Positions 24,219 through 33,650 of a DNA stretch of 64,000 bases are shown here, in pieces; position 1 is the first letter of the stretch; each line of letters opens with the position of its first letter. Made by a program: the position numbers and the translations under genes. The notes under the pieces are model-generated. The model searched no databases and was not told the origin of the DNA. It saw only the letters and a list, made by a program, of their open reading frames with translations. This stretch comes from HGM04593 sp045631905 (GTDB lineage: Bacteria > Bacteroidota > Bacteroidia > Bacteroidales > Bacteroidaceae). The DNA is taken from contig JAZQVO010000028.1 in NCBI GenBank assembly GCA_045631905.1, forward strand, positions 1-64,000, in the 5' to 3' direction.

Positions 24219-25234
24219 TATCGAACGTTTGTTTGGAGAACCCAAGCGTCGGGGAAAGTGCTTTTAATCTCGTTGAGAGCCTCGACAGCCTCTTTGTTGG
24301 AGCTGTACTCACCAATTGATATGCGGTGTCTGCCACCACCTTTAACCACATGATAATCGGCCACTTTTTTTGCCGAAAGCTCCTCTATGGCGAGTTTCGC
24401 ATTATCTTCGTTGGGTGAACTTGCAACAATTATATGGAACACCTTTGTGGGTTTTTCGACCATCGCAACCTCTTGTGTGTGCTCGGTTATTACGGGTGCA
24501 GGTGCCTCAATCACCGCCTCTTTAACAGGCTCGACAGGTGCTGTTGCAATAATATTGCCTTTTGAGTCTATGGGAGCAATTTCGCACTCTTGTGCTATGG
24601 CTTCAACCTTTTTGGGTGCCGGCGTACCAACCTGTTGCATCATCGAAATCTGCTCGTTCGATGCAAAGCTTGTTATAGATGCCTGCATGCCACGCTTGAA
24701 TGCGCTGTCGCTTATGGGTGTGACAAATATAAATGTGAGTATTACCGCAGCTACAGTAGCAACGAACTTTCCTATATCACGACGTTTGATAACAATCTTT
24801 TTATCTTCGCAATCGCGCAAAAGAGGAAAGGCAAAGGGCTCGAAACCGAAATTTGCAGGGTCCTCTATGCCGTTTGCATCGACCTCAAAGGAAATTTCAC
24901 CTTTTATGTTCATATAAAAAGTGCCTAATGTACTGAAACGTACAACACTCTCCTTGCTCAAATTGTGATGCAGTTTTTCGATGTCTTTGTTCATCTCGGC
25001 TGTTGCCTCATCGTAGGGCAATTGTTTGTCGTTTATATATTCCGAAAGGAGTAAAGCATCGTCGGCCTTTACATTAGGGTTGAAACGCATGGTGCGATAA
25101 GGGGGGGTGAAAACACGCTCCTTCATATTGTAGTGCGCAGGCTCTTCACCGGCCAAGAATGCACCTGTACCGGGGATTATAACGCAATTATGTCGCGCTA
25201 CAAGGTATGTTATGTATTTTATCAAATTTTCCAC
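24218..25234 (-). CDS. HU-like (CCDC81-type) and SPOR-domain membrane protein
   Basis: A 338-residue protein. The N-terminus (LIKYITYLVARHNCVIIPGTGAFLA) matches the HU-like CCDC81-type domain common in Bacteroidetes. A single transmembrane segment follows (GKFVATVAAVILTFIFVTPISDS), then a Pro/Glu-rich periplasmic linker and a C-terminal SPOR domain (FHIIVASSPNEDNAKLAIEEL, HRISIGEYSSNKEA) that binds septal peptidoglycan. I chose a GTG start at 25234 because upstream codons run through AT-rich promoter DNA; TATTTTTG lies just upstream. The topology links a DNA-binding-like domain to the cell wall. Confidence 0.83.
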   Translation of the reverse strand: MENLIKYITYLVARHNCVIIPGTGAFLAGEEPAHYNMKERVFTPPYRTMRFNPNVKADDALLLSEYINDKQLPYDEATAEMNKDIEKLHHNLSKESVVRFSTLGTFYMNIKGEISFEVDANGIEDPANFGFEPFAFPLLRDCEDKKIVIKRRDIGKFVATVAAVILTFIFVTPISDSAFKRGMQASITSFASNEQISMMQQVGTPAPKKVEAIAQECEIAPIDSKGNIIATAPVEPVKEAVIEAPAPVITEHTQEVAMVEKPTKVFHIIVASSPNEDNAKLAIEELSAKKVADYHVVKGGGRHRISIGEYSSNKEAVEALNEIKSTFPDAWVLQTNVR

Positions 25235-25339
25235 GAAACAAAAATAGTAAAAAAAACTATTATGGCAATGTGATTTTAATAAAAAAAGCCAATAAAAATA
25301 ATTTTGCGTAATTGGCTGTGACAGGCACCGAAAAAGCAC

Positions 25340-25347
25340 TATCTTTG
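25340..25347 (+). promoter_or_regulatory. -7 element of the U32 gene
   Basis: TATCTTTG, 34 bp before the ATG at 25382. Confidence 0.6.
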
Positions 25348-25381
25348 CTATAAATTATTGCAAAATATATACTTTAAAACC

Positions 25382-27211
25382 ATGAAAAACGAAAGCGCAC
25401 CACGCAAAATAGAACTTTTATCTCCGGCACGTAATCTGGAAACAGGAATTTCCGCCATTAACAGCGGGGCAGATGCCGTGTACATAGGAGCGTCGCAGTT
25501 TGGTGCGCGTCAGGCGGCCGGTAATTCGGTCGAGGATATTGCAAAACTTGTGAATTACGCCCATGTTTTTGGTGTCAAGGTATATGTTACGCTCAATACC
25601 ATTCTCTACGACGAAGAGATTAAACCGGCCGAAGAACTTATAACCCGGCTCTACGATATTGGTGTCGATGCCCTCATCGTGCAGGACATGTCGATAACAA
25701 AGATGAATATTCCGCCCATACCTTTGCATTGCAGTACACAGATGGATAACTGCACCGTGGAGAAGGCAACATTCTTGTCGCGTTTGGGCTTTCCTCGTGT
25801 TGTGCTTGCCCGCGAACTCACCCTGCAACAGATAAAGGAGATACACCATGCAGTGCCCGCAACCGAGTTGGAGGTTTTTGTTCATGGAGCCTTGTGCGTT
25901 AGTTACAGCGGTCGTTGCTATGCCTCGCAACACTGTTTCGGACGTAGTGCCAACCGAGGTGCTTGTGCCCAATTTTGCCGTTTAGCCTTCGACCTCGTCG
26001 ATGCCGACGGAACAACCGTTTGCGCAGGAAAACACCTCCTTTCGTTGAAGGATATGAATCGTAGCGACATGTTGCACGATATGCTCGTGGCCGGTGTCTC
26101 CTCTCTTAAAATAGAGGGCCGTTTGAAGGATAGCTCCTATGTGAAGAACATTACCGCATATTACAGGCAGAGATTAGACGAAATTTTTGCATGCGACAAA
26201 CGCTTTGTTCGTGCATCGTTCGGCCGTGTCACTCCTCAATTTATTCCTAATCCCTCGAAAAGCTTCAACCGTGGTTTTACCGACTACTTTTTAAAAGGAA
26301 CGCGGGGTGACATAACATCGTTCGATACCCCAAAATCGAAAGGCGAGTATGTAGGGCGAGTAAAGGTGGCTGCCCGCAACTTTTTCACGCTCGACGGTGC
26401 TACTCTGAATAATGGCGATGGTGTCTGCTTTATTGCCAACGGCAAACTTACAGGCTTCCACATAAACAAGGTGGAGAACGGCAGGGTTTTCCCGCAAAAG
26501 ATGCCACAATTATATCGTGGTGCCGAGCTTTATCGCAACTACGATTGCGAGTTTGAACGTGCTCTCTCGCGTCCCGACAACCCTCGCAAGCTCTCACTCT
26601 TTTTGTCTTTTGCCTCTTCGCCCACAGGCTTTGTGCTCACAGCTGTTACAGAAAGCGGTATATCATGCAAAGTAGAGCGTTCATTTGAAAAACAAGAGGC
26701 AAAAACACCTCAACGCGACAACATCGTGTCACAGTTGAGTAAATGGGGAAACACCCCGTTCGAGGCAACGTCGGTAAACGTCGATATGCAGAGTGAGTGG
26801 TTTGTGCCCTCTTCGTTACTATCCGACATGCGTCGTCACTTGTGCGATGCAATCATTGAGCAGTTGCAAAAAACCTGCGAACGCGAAACAATGCCTCTAT
26901 TGGATAGAACCGTTCCTTTACCTTGGGAAGAACTTGGCTACACAGCAAATATATCAAACAGCCTTTCCCGTGAGTTTTACACCGAACATGGTGCAAAACA
27001 TATATCTCCTGCATATGAGATAAAAGAGGAGCAAGGCGTGCCACTTATGTACTGCAAGCATTGTATAAAGAATGCAATGGGGTGGTGCACCAAGAGTGGT
27101 TCTAAGTCGCCATATAAAGAACCTTTTTATCTTGTATCGGGCGATGGCCGTCGTTTCTCATTGCATTTTAATTGCAAGGAGTGTATGATGACCGTTGTTG
27201 CAGAAAAATAA
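25382..27211 (+). CDS. Peptidase U32 family protein, RlhA-like
   Basis: A 609-residue protein. The N-terminal half is a TIM-barrel of the U32 family (IELLSPARNLETGISAINSGADAVYIGASQFGAR, VYVTLNTILYDEE), and residues 165-210 contain the cysteine cluster VSYSGRCYASQHCFGRSANRGACAQFCR that ligates an iron-sulfur site in RNA-hydroxylating members. Related proteins hydroxylate 23S rRNA (RlhA) or tRNA wobble uridine; the long C-terminal part with a further CKHC and NCKEC points toward the RlhA type. The start at 25382 follows the promoter; an earlier ATG at 25358 would fall too close to it. Confidence 0.83.
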   Translation: MKNESAPRKIELLSPARNLETGISAINSGADAVYIGASQFGARQAAGNSVEDIAKLVNYAHVFGVKVYVTLNTILYDEEIKPAEELITRLYDIGVDALIVQDMSITKMNIPPIPLHCSTQMDNCTVEKATFLSRLGFPRVVLARELTLQQIKEIHHAVPATELEVFVHGALCVSYSGRCYASQHCFGRSANRGACAQFCRLAFDLVDADGTTVCAGKHLLSLKDMNRSDMLHDMLVAGVSSLKIEGRLKDSSYVKNITAYYRQRLDEIFACDKRFVRASFGRVTPQFIPNPSKSFNRGFTDYFLKGTRGDITSFDTPKSKGEYVGRVKVAARNFFTLDGATLNNGDGVCFIANGKLTGFHINKVENGRVFPQKMPQLYRGAELYRNYDCEFERALSRPDNPRKLSLFLSFASSPTGFVLTAVTESGISCKVERSFEKQEAKTPQRDNIVSQLSKWGNTPFEATSVNVDMQSEWFVPSSLLSDMRRHLCDAIIEQLQKTCERETMPLLDRTVPLPWEELGYTANISNSLSREFYTEHGAKHISPAYEIKEEQGVPLMYCKHCIKNAMGWCTKSGSKSPYKEPFYLVSGDGRRFSLHFNCKECMMTVVAEK

Positions 27212-27246
27212 AAGCTGTACTCTTAGGGGAGGAGAATACAGCTTTT
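27211..27246 (+). terminator. Hairpin after the U32 gene
   Basis: AAAGCTGTA and TACAGCTTT arms. The T-run is short, so termination efficiency is uncertain. The next 130 bp to the addB stop show no gene. Confidence 0.6.
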
Positions 27247-27380
27247 AATTCCGAGTAAACGCTTTTACCCGTTCGGGTGTCGGCTTTCACAAGTGGACAC
27301 TACCGTGATATTACTATGAAAAACACATATATATAACATGTGTCTTTGTTATAAAGTTTCGCTTTAAAGGTTAAAAAACA

Positions 27381-30320
27381 TTAACGCCCACAATTCGATT
27401 TATATTCACAATAAACACATCTCTCTTTTTTGTCGGTAGGTTCAAAAGGAGTTTTGCTATCAAATATATTGTGCAATGTTTTGTCGAGGAAAGAGATATA
27501 ATCGTCGGCAATCTCATTAATATCTTCTATTGGCGCACCGCCATATTTGATAATAAAATCTTCCCTTTTGGCATTTGCCTTTTTGTGAATATACAAGAGT
27601 GTGGGCACAATCTTTTTAATATCCATGGCTTTAATCTTTTCTATCCACGACAAATCCTTGTCGTCGGTAAAATCCTTGCCACTCTCAATCAATTTTTTAA
27701 TTGCGATAGAGTACAAGAAGGCCTGCAAACGATAACCCGAGTCTTTTCCGTTGTGAGAAAAAATATCTTCGAGCGAGTTTTTGCTCTCTTTGTCGTCACC
27801 ACCTGTTTTGTAGTCGATAATATTTAGCGTGTCGCCCTTTGCATCTACTCGGTCAATCGTTCCTCCTATGTTAATATTTATCTTTCTATCGTTACAGTCG
27901 ATGGTGTAGGGGAAACGAATCTTAATCTCTCCCCCCACATATCTTAAAGGAGCATACCCCATGTCCATGGTAACGAGTCGTTGCATGAGGCGATATATCA
28001 CATCGCGGTTAATAAGTTGCTTGCCGTTATAAACAGCCTTGTTCCCGCTTTTGAAGAAAGCCTTTATAAATGCATCGTTTATAAGCTTGTACAACAATAA
28101 AGGGTTCTTTTTATACGGCTCGAGGTCACTTTCTGTGATGGTCCCTTTGCAATTTGTAGCAAGCTCCTTGTACATAGCATCGGCCGTTTCGTGGAATATT
28201 GTACCAAACTCGTTTGCTTTGAGTTCGGTATCAACCTCTTCGTACTTTTTGAGGCCGAGAATATAATAGTAGAAGAATTTAAGCCCGCAATCTATGAATT
28301 TGTTTATACCCGATGGAGATAAAGGGTAGGCTGTGTCGCTGTTCGATGTGTCGAATAAGCTGTATAGCTTCTCCATCACCTCGGGAGATTTTTCAATTGT
28401 TTTCAGCTCTCTTTCATGGTCGGTCTGTTTTGCTTCGAGCTTTATACGTTTGATGTTTTTATAGAGCCGGCTACCCAAAATTTGCAAGAGATACCTTGAA
28501 CATTCACCTTTATTCTTGCTCTCGGTCGAACCGTTATACACAACTGTTATCTTCTCGGCACGTTGTAGCAAACGATAAAAATAGTAAGCATATATCGCAT
28601 CGCGGTGTTCGCTCATAGTCAGCCCGAAGGCGCGTCGCAAGTTATATGGTATGAATGAGTTGTCGTTGCTATGTTTGGGCATGTTACCTTCGTTGGCGGC
28701 AAGAACTATTATGTTTTTAAAGTCGAGGTTACGCGTCTCCAACAAACCCATAATCTGCAAGCCGATTACAGGCTCTCCGTGGAAGGGCATGCTCAAACCC
28801 GACAGCATGCGCATGAGCAAATTGCCGAGTGCGTTTTGTTGCATCTGGACCTCCCCTTTTTCGAGCAGGCTGAGCAGTCTTTGCAGTTGGCAGTGTGCTT
28901 TGAGCAGGGCCTCGCAAAAAAGTTCCTCGTAGAGGTCGGTTGTGATATCTGTGGGCATTGTGCTTTTCCTTGCGATAGCATAAATAACCTCGGCGATGTT
29001 TTTTATCCACTCACTACTATTTTCGTATCGTGTGAAAATTTGTGTGAGAATCTCATCGCAACAAAGTTCTTCGTTGCTTGGGAAAAACCTCTTGTGGTTT
29101 AAAAGATGGTTGCGCAACCTCACAGCGTTGTCGCTACATCTTATAATGTAAGGGTGTTTAAGAATATTCTCAACAGCCGACAGCGTGTAGCTGTTTTGGT
29201 TCTTGTCATATCCGCGCGTCTGTAAATCGACGAGCTGTTTAACAAGGCTGAATACAGGTGTGTGCGAGATGGGGAATCCCATGGTCACGTTCAGGTGTTC
29301 AAGTTTTTTTTCTCCGACCTTCTCTGGTAGCGTATGCAGAACCGACTCCAACATGGTTTCGTCGCACAGAACGATAGCAGTTTCAATCTCCTTCTCGCTT
29401 ATATTCTCTTTTACCCATGTCGATACATAGCGTGTTTGTATATTATCGGTGTCGGCAGAAACAAAAGTTACATCTTTGTTGTTGCTGTTCATGTTGTTGA
29501 ACATCTTTTTGTCGAGCGCGTTAGGGAAACGTTCGAGGTTCGCACGCATAAAGTGTCCGGCTTCGTTGAAGGTATTATCAACATAATGTTTGTCGTAATC
29601 CCAGTAAAAGAGTGCTTTCCCCATCTTGTTGAGATGGTCGAACAACTTGCTTTCAACACCATTTAGAGCGTTAAACCCGACAAAAACATATTTATCATAC
29701 ATAAACTGCATGTTGTCGATATTCTCCACCATCTCGCGATAGAGCATACCCTCGTAGGCAAGCCCATCGTTGCTCAGGTTCTCTCTGAACTTGTTATATA
29801 TATCGTGCAGAACGTTCCACACAGCTGTGAATTTTGTTTTAATATCGGTACTCTTGTCGGCATCGAAATTAACAAAAAAACGCTGTATCGATTTTCTCTG
29901 CTCTTCGCTCAGTGTATCTTTTGCTGTTCCTAAATCGTGTAGCTCCTTTATGTTGGCAAACAGCTGTTTGGCATTTGCCATGTTCTTGTCCACATCGTCA
30001 AAGTCCTTTACAAGCATCTCGCCCCAATAATAAAAGTTATCGAGGCTTTCGTTGCTACCCGTACACTCGTTATATATCTTGTGCAACCTGCTTACCAACA
30101 GCACCGGGTCGCCTACAACATATTCAGAGCACTGTTCAAAAAGCTCGTTTATAGTAAGGTAGGCAGGGCTCCATATAGCTTTCTCCTCAATCTTTTCAAG
30201 CAGATGCTCGTTGAAAAAGAGGCCGGCGCGTTTGTTGGGGAATACTATGGTTACCCTCTCGAAGTTTCCTTTCAGGCGAGAGTACAAATCATCAGTTACT
30301 AATTTTAGAAAAGGTGTCAT
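27381..30320 (-). CDS. AddB-like nuclease/helicase subunit
   Basis: A 979-residue PD-(D/E)XK protein, the second subunit of an AddAB-type double-strand break resection enzyme. It opens VTIVFPNKRAGLFFNEHLL, as in AddB. The C-terminal nuclease core is IIDYKTGG, and four cysteines (one in FIDCGLKFFYYYILGL and three in CVYCEYKSNCGR) form the expected iron-sulfur staple. Its start overlaps the addA stop by four bases. Together with addA it would process DNA ends for recombination. Confidence 0.88.
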   Translation of the reverse strand: MTPFLKLVTDDLYSRLKGNFERVTIVFPNKRAGLFFNEHLLEKIEEKAIWSPAYLTINELFEQCSEYVVGDPVLLVSRLHKIYNECTGSNESLDNFYYWGEMLVKDFDDVDKNMANAKQLFANIKELHDLGTAKDTLSEEQRKSIQRFFVNFDADKSTDIKTKFTAVWNVLHDIYNKFRENLSNDGLAYEGMLYREMVENIDNMQFMYDKYVFVGFNALNGVESKLFDHLNKMGKALFYWDYDKHYVDNTFNEAGHFMRANLERFPNALDKKMFNNMNSNNKDVTFVSADTDNIQTRYVSTWVKENISEKEIETAIVLCDETMLESVLHTLPEKVGEKKLEHLNVTMGFPISHTPVFSLVKQLVDLQTRGYDKNQNSYTLSAVENILKHPYIIRCSDNAVRLRNHLLNHKRFFPSNEELCCDEILTQIFTRYENSSEWIKNIAEVIYAIARKSTMPTDITTDLYEELFCEALLKAHCQLQRLLSLLEKGEVQMQQNALGNLLMRMLSGLSMPFHGEPVIGLQIMGLLETRNLDFKNIIVLAANEGNMPKHSNDNSFIPYNLRRAFGLTMSEHRDAIYAYYFYRLLQRAEKITVVYNGSTESKNKGECSRYLLQILGSRLYKNIKRIKLEAKQTDHERELKTIEKSPEVMEKLYSLFDTSNSDTAYPLSPSGINKFIDCGLKFFYYYILGLKKYEEVDTELKANEFGTIFHETADAMYKELATNCKGTITESDLEPYKKNPLLLYKLINDAFIKAFFKSGNKAVYNGKQLINRDVIYRLMQRLVTMDMGYAPLRYVGGEIKIRFPYTIDCNDRKININIGGTIDRVDAKGDTLNIIDYKTGGDDKESKNSLEDIFSHNGKDSGYRLQAFLYSIAIKKLIESGKDFTDDKDLSWIEKIKAMDIKKIVPTLLYIHKKANAKREDFIIKYGGAPIEDINEIADDYISFLDKTLHNIFDSKTPFEPTDKKERCVYCEYKSNCGR

Positions 30321-33300
30321 ACTTTCTCAATTTTATTTTTATCAACATACCACACATAGCCCTTTATGCTTGAATATCCTATCATCTTCAAAAGGCTCAT
30401 ATAATCTCTCACTTGCTCTTTGTGTTCCTCTTTTGGTCTTGCAAATTTATAATCGACCACGATAACCTCTCCGTCGTTAATCATCACGCGGTCGGGGCGG
30501 AAGCTGTTCTTGTCGGGTTTAAACTCCTTTTTCAATATAGAACACTCGTTGAAGAGCCTATATTTACCACCGAACCACTCTTGTGCCAAGGGGTCGGCAA
30601 GAGCTTTCCTTAATATCGCCTGTATATTCGCCATCTCCTGCGGTGTGGATATAAGCCCCTCTATAAGCATCTTGTTTAGTTGCTTGTCGAGCTCCTCGGC
30701 TTTGCCTATCTTTGCCAGAACAGCATGCATAAGCTCTCCTCGTGCCACGGCATCGTATCCTCTCTTTTCTCTCTCGTCGGTAGCAAGGAAACGTGCAAGC
30801 TCGCGCGATTGCTTGAATGTCAGCCTGTTGTCAAAGTATACAAAGTCCTGCACTGTGCAATCCTCATCTTCAATTATAAAGGGATTGTCGTTCTTCTCTT
30901 TCTCCTTCTTTACAACAGCCTTAGGTTTGTCTCCATATACAAATATACCCAAATTCTTGTCATATGTTGAGCCCTCGATTTTTGCAAGTTCATCTATAAT
31001 GTGATTAAACAACATAGGCATAGACTTGGGCTCTTCCTTTTTATTTACAGAATCGGTGAAGATGAGCAGGTTGTTTTTTGCACGTGTGGTAGCAACATAA
31101 AGGATATTTAGGTTATCCACAATCTGGTAAAGATAGTCCTTTGTATAATCCTTCTCATATATAGAGTTTAACATCGCCTTTTTACTGTTCACAGGGAGCA
31201 GGTTCAGAATGTTATATGGCTCTATGTCGGGTGTTTCGCACCACAAAGTGTTATTGGCATGGCCTGTCACCTCCCAGTTACAGAAGGGTATTATCACCGT
31301 GCCAAACTCCAACCCTTTCGAACTATGAATAGTCATCACCGTTACACAGTCTTTTCCTGTTGCTGTGATAGTTTCGTTGCATAAACTCTCCTCCCACAAT
31401 TTCAAGAAGCCCCCGATGTCCGATGCTTTGTTGTTTATACATTGCGATGCGTGGTCGAGGAACGAGAATATATATGCCTCTTCTCCCTTTATCTCTGTTA
31501 TGCGCAGGGTAGACACTATTCTCTCTATAAGTTCATATATGGGCAACCCTTTCATCGAAGGAATCTCATCTATATACTCTTCGGGCAGGAATTTTATGTG
31601 ATTCTCTTTTTCTATGAGCTCCCCGGTGGCACACTCTCTTTTGTTTATGAACTTATTGTATAGAGTAACAAGGTTCAGTAGGTTAATGTCGTCTTCGGGT
31701 ATGGCAATATGCCTCATAGCGGCTATAATAAGTTGTACCGCGATAGACGTAGATAGCTTGTATGCCTCGTTCGATACAATCTTCATGCCCGGGAACCTCT
31801 TTTTGAACTCCTCAACAATATCGGTGATAGATGTGTTGAAGCGCACAAGAATAGCAATCTCTTTTGGCGGAATATTATATTTGTTCATCAGCTCATCGAG
31901 GCTGTCCATGAGTTGCTGTAAACAAATATCCGAAATTTTATCCTCTTTATTTTTTTTCTTTATAATTCTGACCTCGGTATATCCCTCATCTTCCCTCTTT
32001 TTGGGTACAGCCTGCTCAACATCTTTATATGCAGTGATGAGCTTGCTTATATCCTTACCCATGCTCTCTTTGAAATTGTCTTCGATGCACTTTGTCGCAG
32101 CCCTGTATAGGTGGTTGTTGAAGTTCACTATGCGACGGCAACTGCGGAAGTTGGTCGAAGAATACACTTTGCCCTCTTCGTCGGTAACCTCCTGCGATGC
32201 TATGCTGGTTGCATTTGGCTGGTAGCTGCCAATATTGTTCATTATATTCCAGTCGCTGTTTCTCCAACGATAAATAGACTGCTTGACATCGCCCACAATA
32301 AGGTTATATTGGCCGTTTGCAATAGTTTCGTCGAGCATGAATTTAAAACAGTTCCATTGCAGTTTAGATGTGTCCTGAAACTCATCTATGAATATATGAG
32401 TAATTTCGGTGCCGGTCTTTTCAAATATGAAAGTGGTGTTGTCCAAAATCATTTGGCTCAAGCAGTAAGTTGTTTCGGCAAGCAGAAAACGGTTTTCGCG
32501 CTCGTTCTCCTCCTTAATTGTTTTTGCTATCGAATTAAGCAGACCGAGTTGGTGATACATCTCTAGCGACATGTTGCAACTGTTAAGTTTGAACATCTCA
32601 TTTTGGAAAAGCTCTTTAACTCTGTTCAATAAAACAGCAATTTCATTGCATAATTGTGGCTTGCCCGGCGCGAGCTTTGTTATATCGTTATTCAGAGCCT
32701 TGTTGGCATTCTTGGAAATTTCGGGGAACGCCTGCTCGGTTATTGTTGTGAAGTCTCTTAATTTCTCAAAGTAGCTCCATAAACCTTTACTTTTTCCCAA
32801 AAAGTCGTTCATGTTGCAACCGTTGGCTATGACAAAGAAACTGTTTCCAATCTCTTTCAGCTCTTTGTCGATAATTTTCACGCACTCCTCCTTTATTTTG
32901 CTTACCTCCGTGTTAAACCTTTTGAGGGCTTCACCACCGTTTTTGTCGATAGCCTCACGCAACTCCTTACCGCGCTCCTGATACTCCTCTTTCAGCAGGT
33001 TCCTTGCAAAATTCTTAATTGTGTATGTGACGTCCCATTTTTTGTTGTTATTGAGATTGTTTTCCACAAACTCAATAACTTGTTTTATCCCCTCCGACTT
33101 TTCGTTGAGCCTTCTCAGGAACAAATCGACAGCCTCGTCGAGCAATTCATCACCATCGAGAGTAAATTCAACATCACCGTTAAGCTCGAGCTCTCTTGCC
33201 AGACTGCGTAGTACCGACTGAAAAAAAGAGTCGATAGTTTGTATGCGAAAGTGCCCATAATCGTGCAGAATATGGTTCAGAGCTATTGTGGCTCGGTGGC

Positions 33301-33565
33301 TTATATCTTCTCGACTATTGCCGGGGAAAGCCTCCAACATCTTGTCCATGTAGTCGCTCGACGAGGGCAGGTCGTAGGCAATACCATAAAGCTGGCTCAA
33401 GATGCGCTCTTTCATCTCACCGGTTGCTTTGTTGGTAAATGTTACGGCTACAATATGTCTGTAAGCATCGGGGTTTTCTACGAGCAGAGTAATGTATTTA
33501 ACGGCAAGCGTAAATGTCTTGCCCGAACCTGCCGATGCTCTGAATACTTCGAGAAATTTTTTCAT
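30317..33565 (-). CDS. AddA-like UvrD-family helicase-nuclease
   Basis: A 1082-residue superfamily 1 helicase with Walker A in ASAGSGKTFTLAVKYI at the extreme N-terminus, DEFQDTSKLQW (motif II), GDVKQSIYRWRNSD (motif III), TIHSSKGLEF and YVATTRAKNNLLIF. A C-terminal RecB-like nuclease domain is present (EVIVVDYKFARPKEEHKEQVRDYM). It is the motor subunit of AddAB. It lies 85 bp downstream of sbcC, so sbcDC and addAB may form one DNA-repair transcription unit. Confidence 0.9.
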   Translation of the reverse strand: MKKFLEVFRASAGSGKTFTLAVKYITLLVENPDAYRHIVAVTFTNKATGEMKERILSQLYGIAYDLPSSSDYMDKMLEAFPGNSREDISHRATIALNHILHDYGHFRIQTIDSFFQSVLRSLARELELNGDVEFTLDGDELLDEAVDLFLRRLNEKSEGIKQVIEFVENNLNNNKKWDVTYTIKNFARNLLKEEYQERGKELREAIDKNGGEALKRFNTEVSKIKEECVKIIDKELKEIGNSFFVIANGCNMNDFLGKSKGLWSYFEKLRDFTTITEQAFPEISKNANKALNNDITKLAPGKPQLCNEIAVLLNRVKELFQNEMFKLNSCNMSLEMYHQLGLLNSIAKTIKEENERENRFLLAETTYCLSQMILDNTTFIFEKTGTEITHIFIDEFQDTSKLQWNCFKFMLDETIANGQYNLIVGDVKQSIYRWRNSDWNIMNNIGSYQPNATSIASQEVTDEEGKVYSSTNFRSCRRIVNFNNHLYRAATKCIEDNFKESMGKDISKLITAYKDVEQAVPKKREDEGYTEVRIIKKKNKEDKISDICLQQLMDSLDELMNKYNIPPKEIAILVRFNTSITDIVEEFKKRFPGMKIVSNEAYKLSTSIAVQLIIAAMRHIAIPEDDINLLNLVTLYNKFINKRECATGELIEKENHIKFLPEEYIDEIPSMKGLPIYELIERIVSTLRITEIKGEEAYIFSFLDHASQCINNKASDIGGFLKLWEESLCNETITATGKDCVTVMTIHSSKGLEFGTVIIPFCNWEVTGHANNTLWCETPDIEPYNILNLLPVNSKKAMLNSIYEKDYTKDYLYQIVDNLNILYVATTRAKNNLLIFTDSVNKKEEPKSMPMLFNHIIDELAKIEGSTYDKNLGIFVYGDKPKAVVKKEKEKNDNPFIIEDEDCTVQDFVYFDNRLTFKQSRELARFLATDEREKRGYDAVARGELMHAVLAKIGKAEELDKQLNKMLIEGLISTPQEMANIQAILRKALADPLAQEWFGGKYRLFNECSILKKEFKPDKNSFRPDRVMINDGEVIVVDYKFARPKEEHKEQVRDYMSLLKMIGYSSIKGYVWYVDKNKIEKV

Positions 33566-33650
33566 TGTGTGTTATTAGTATATAAAGTACTTTTTTACAG
33601 GTATGTAAAATGGTTCAAATTTTATTATCCCTTGTTACATATCTGTTTAA

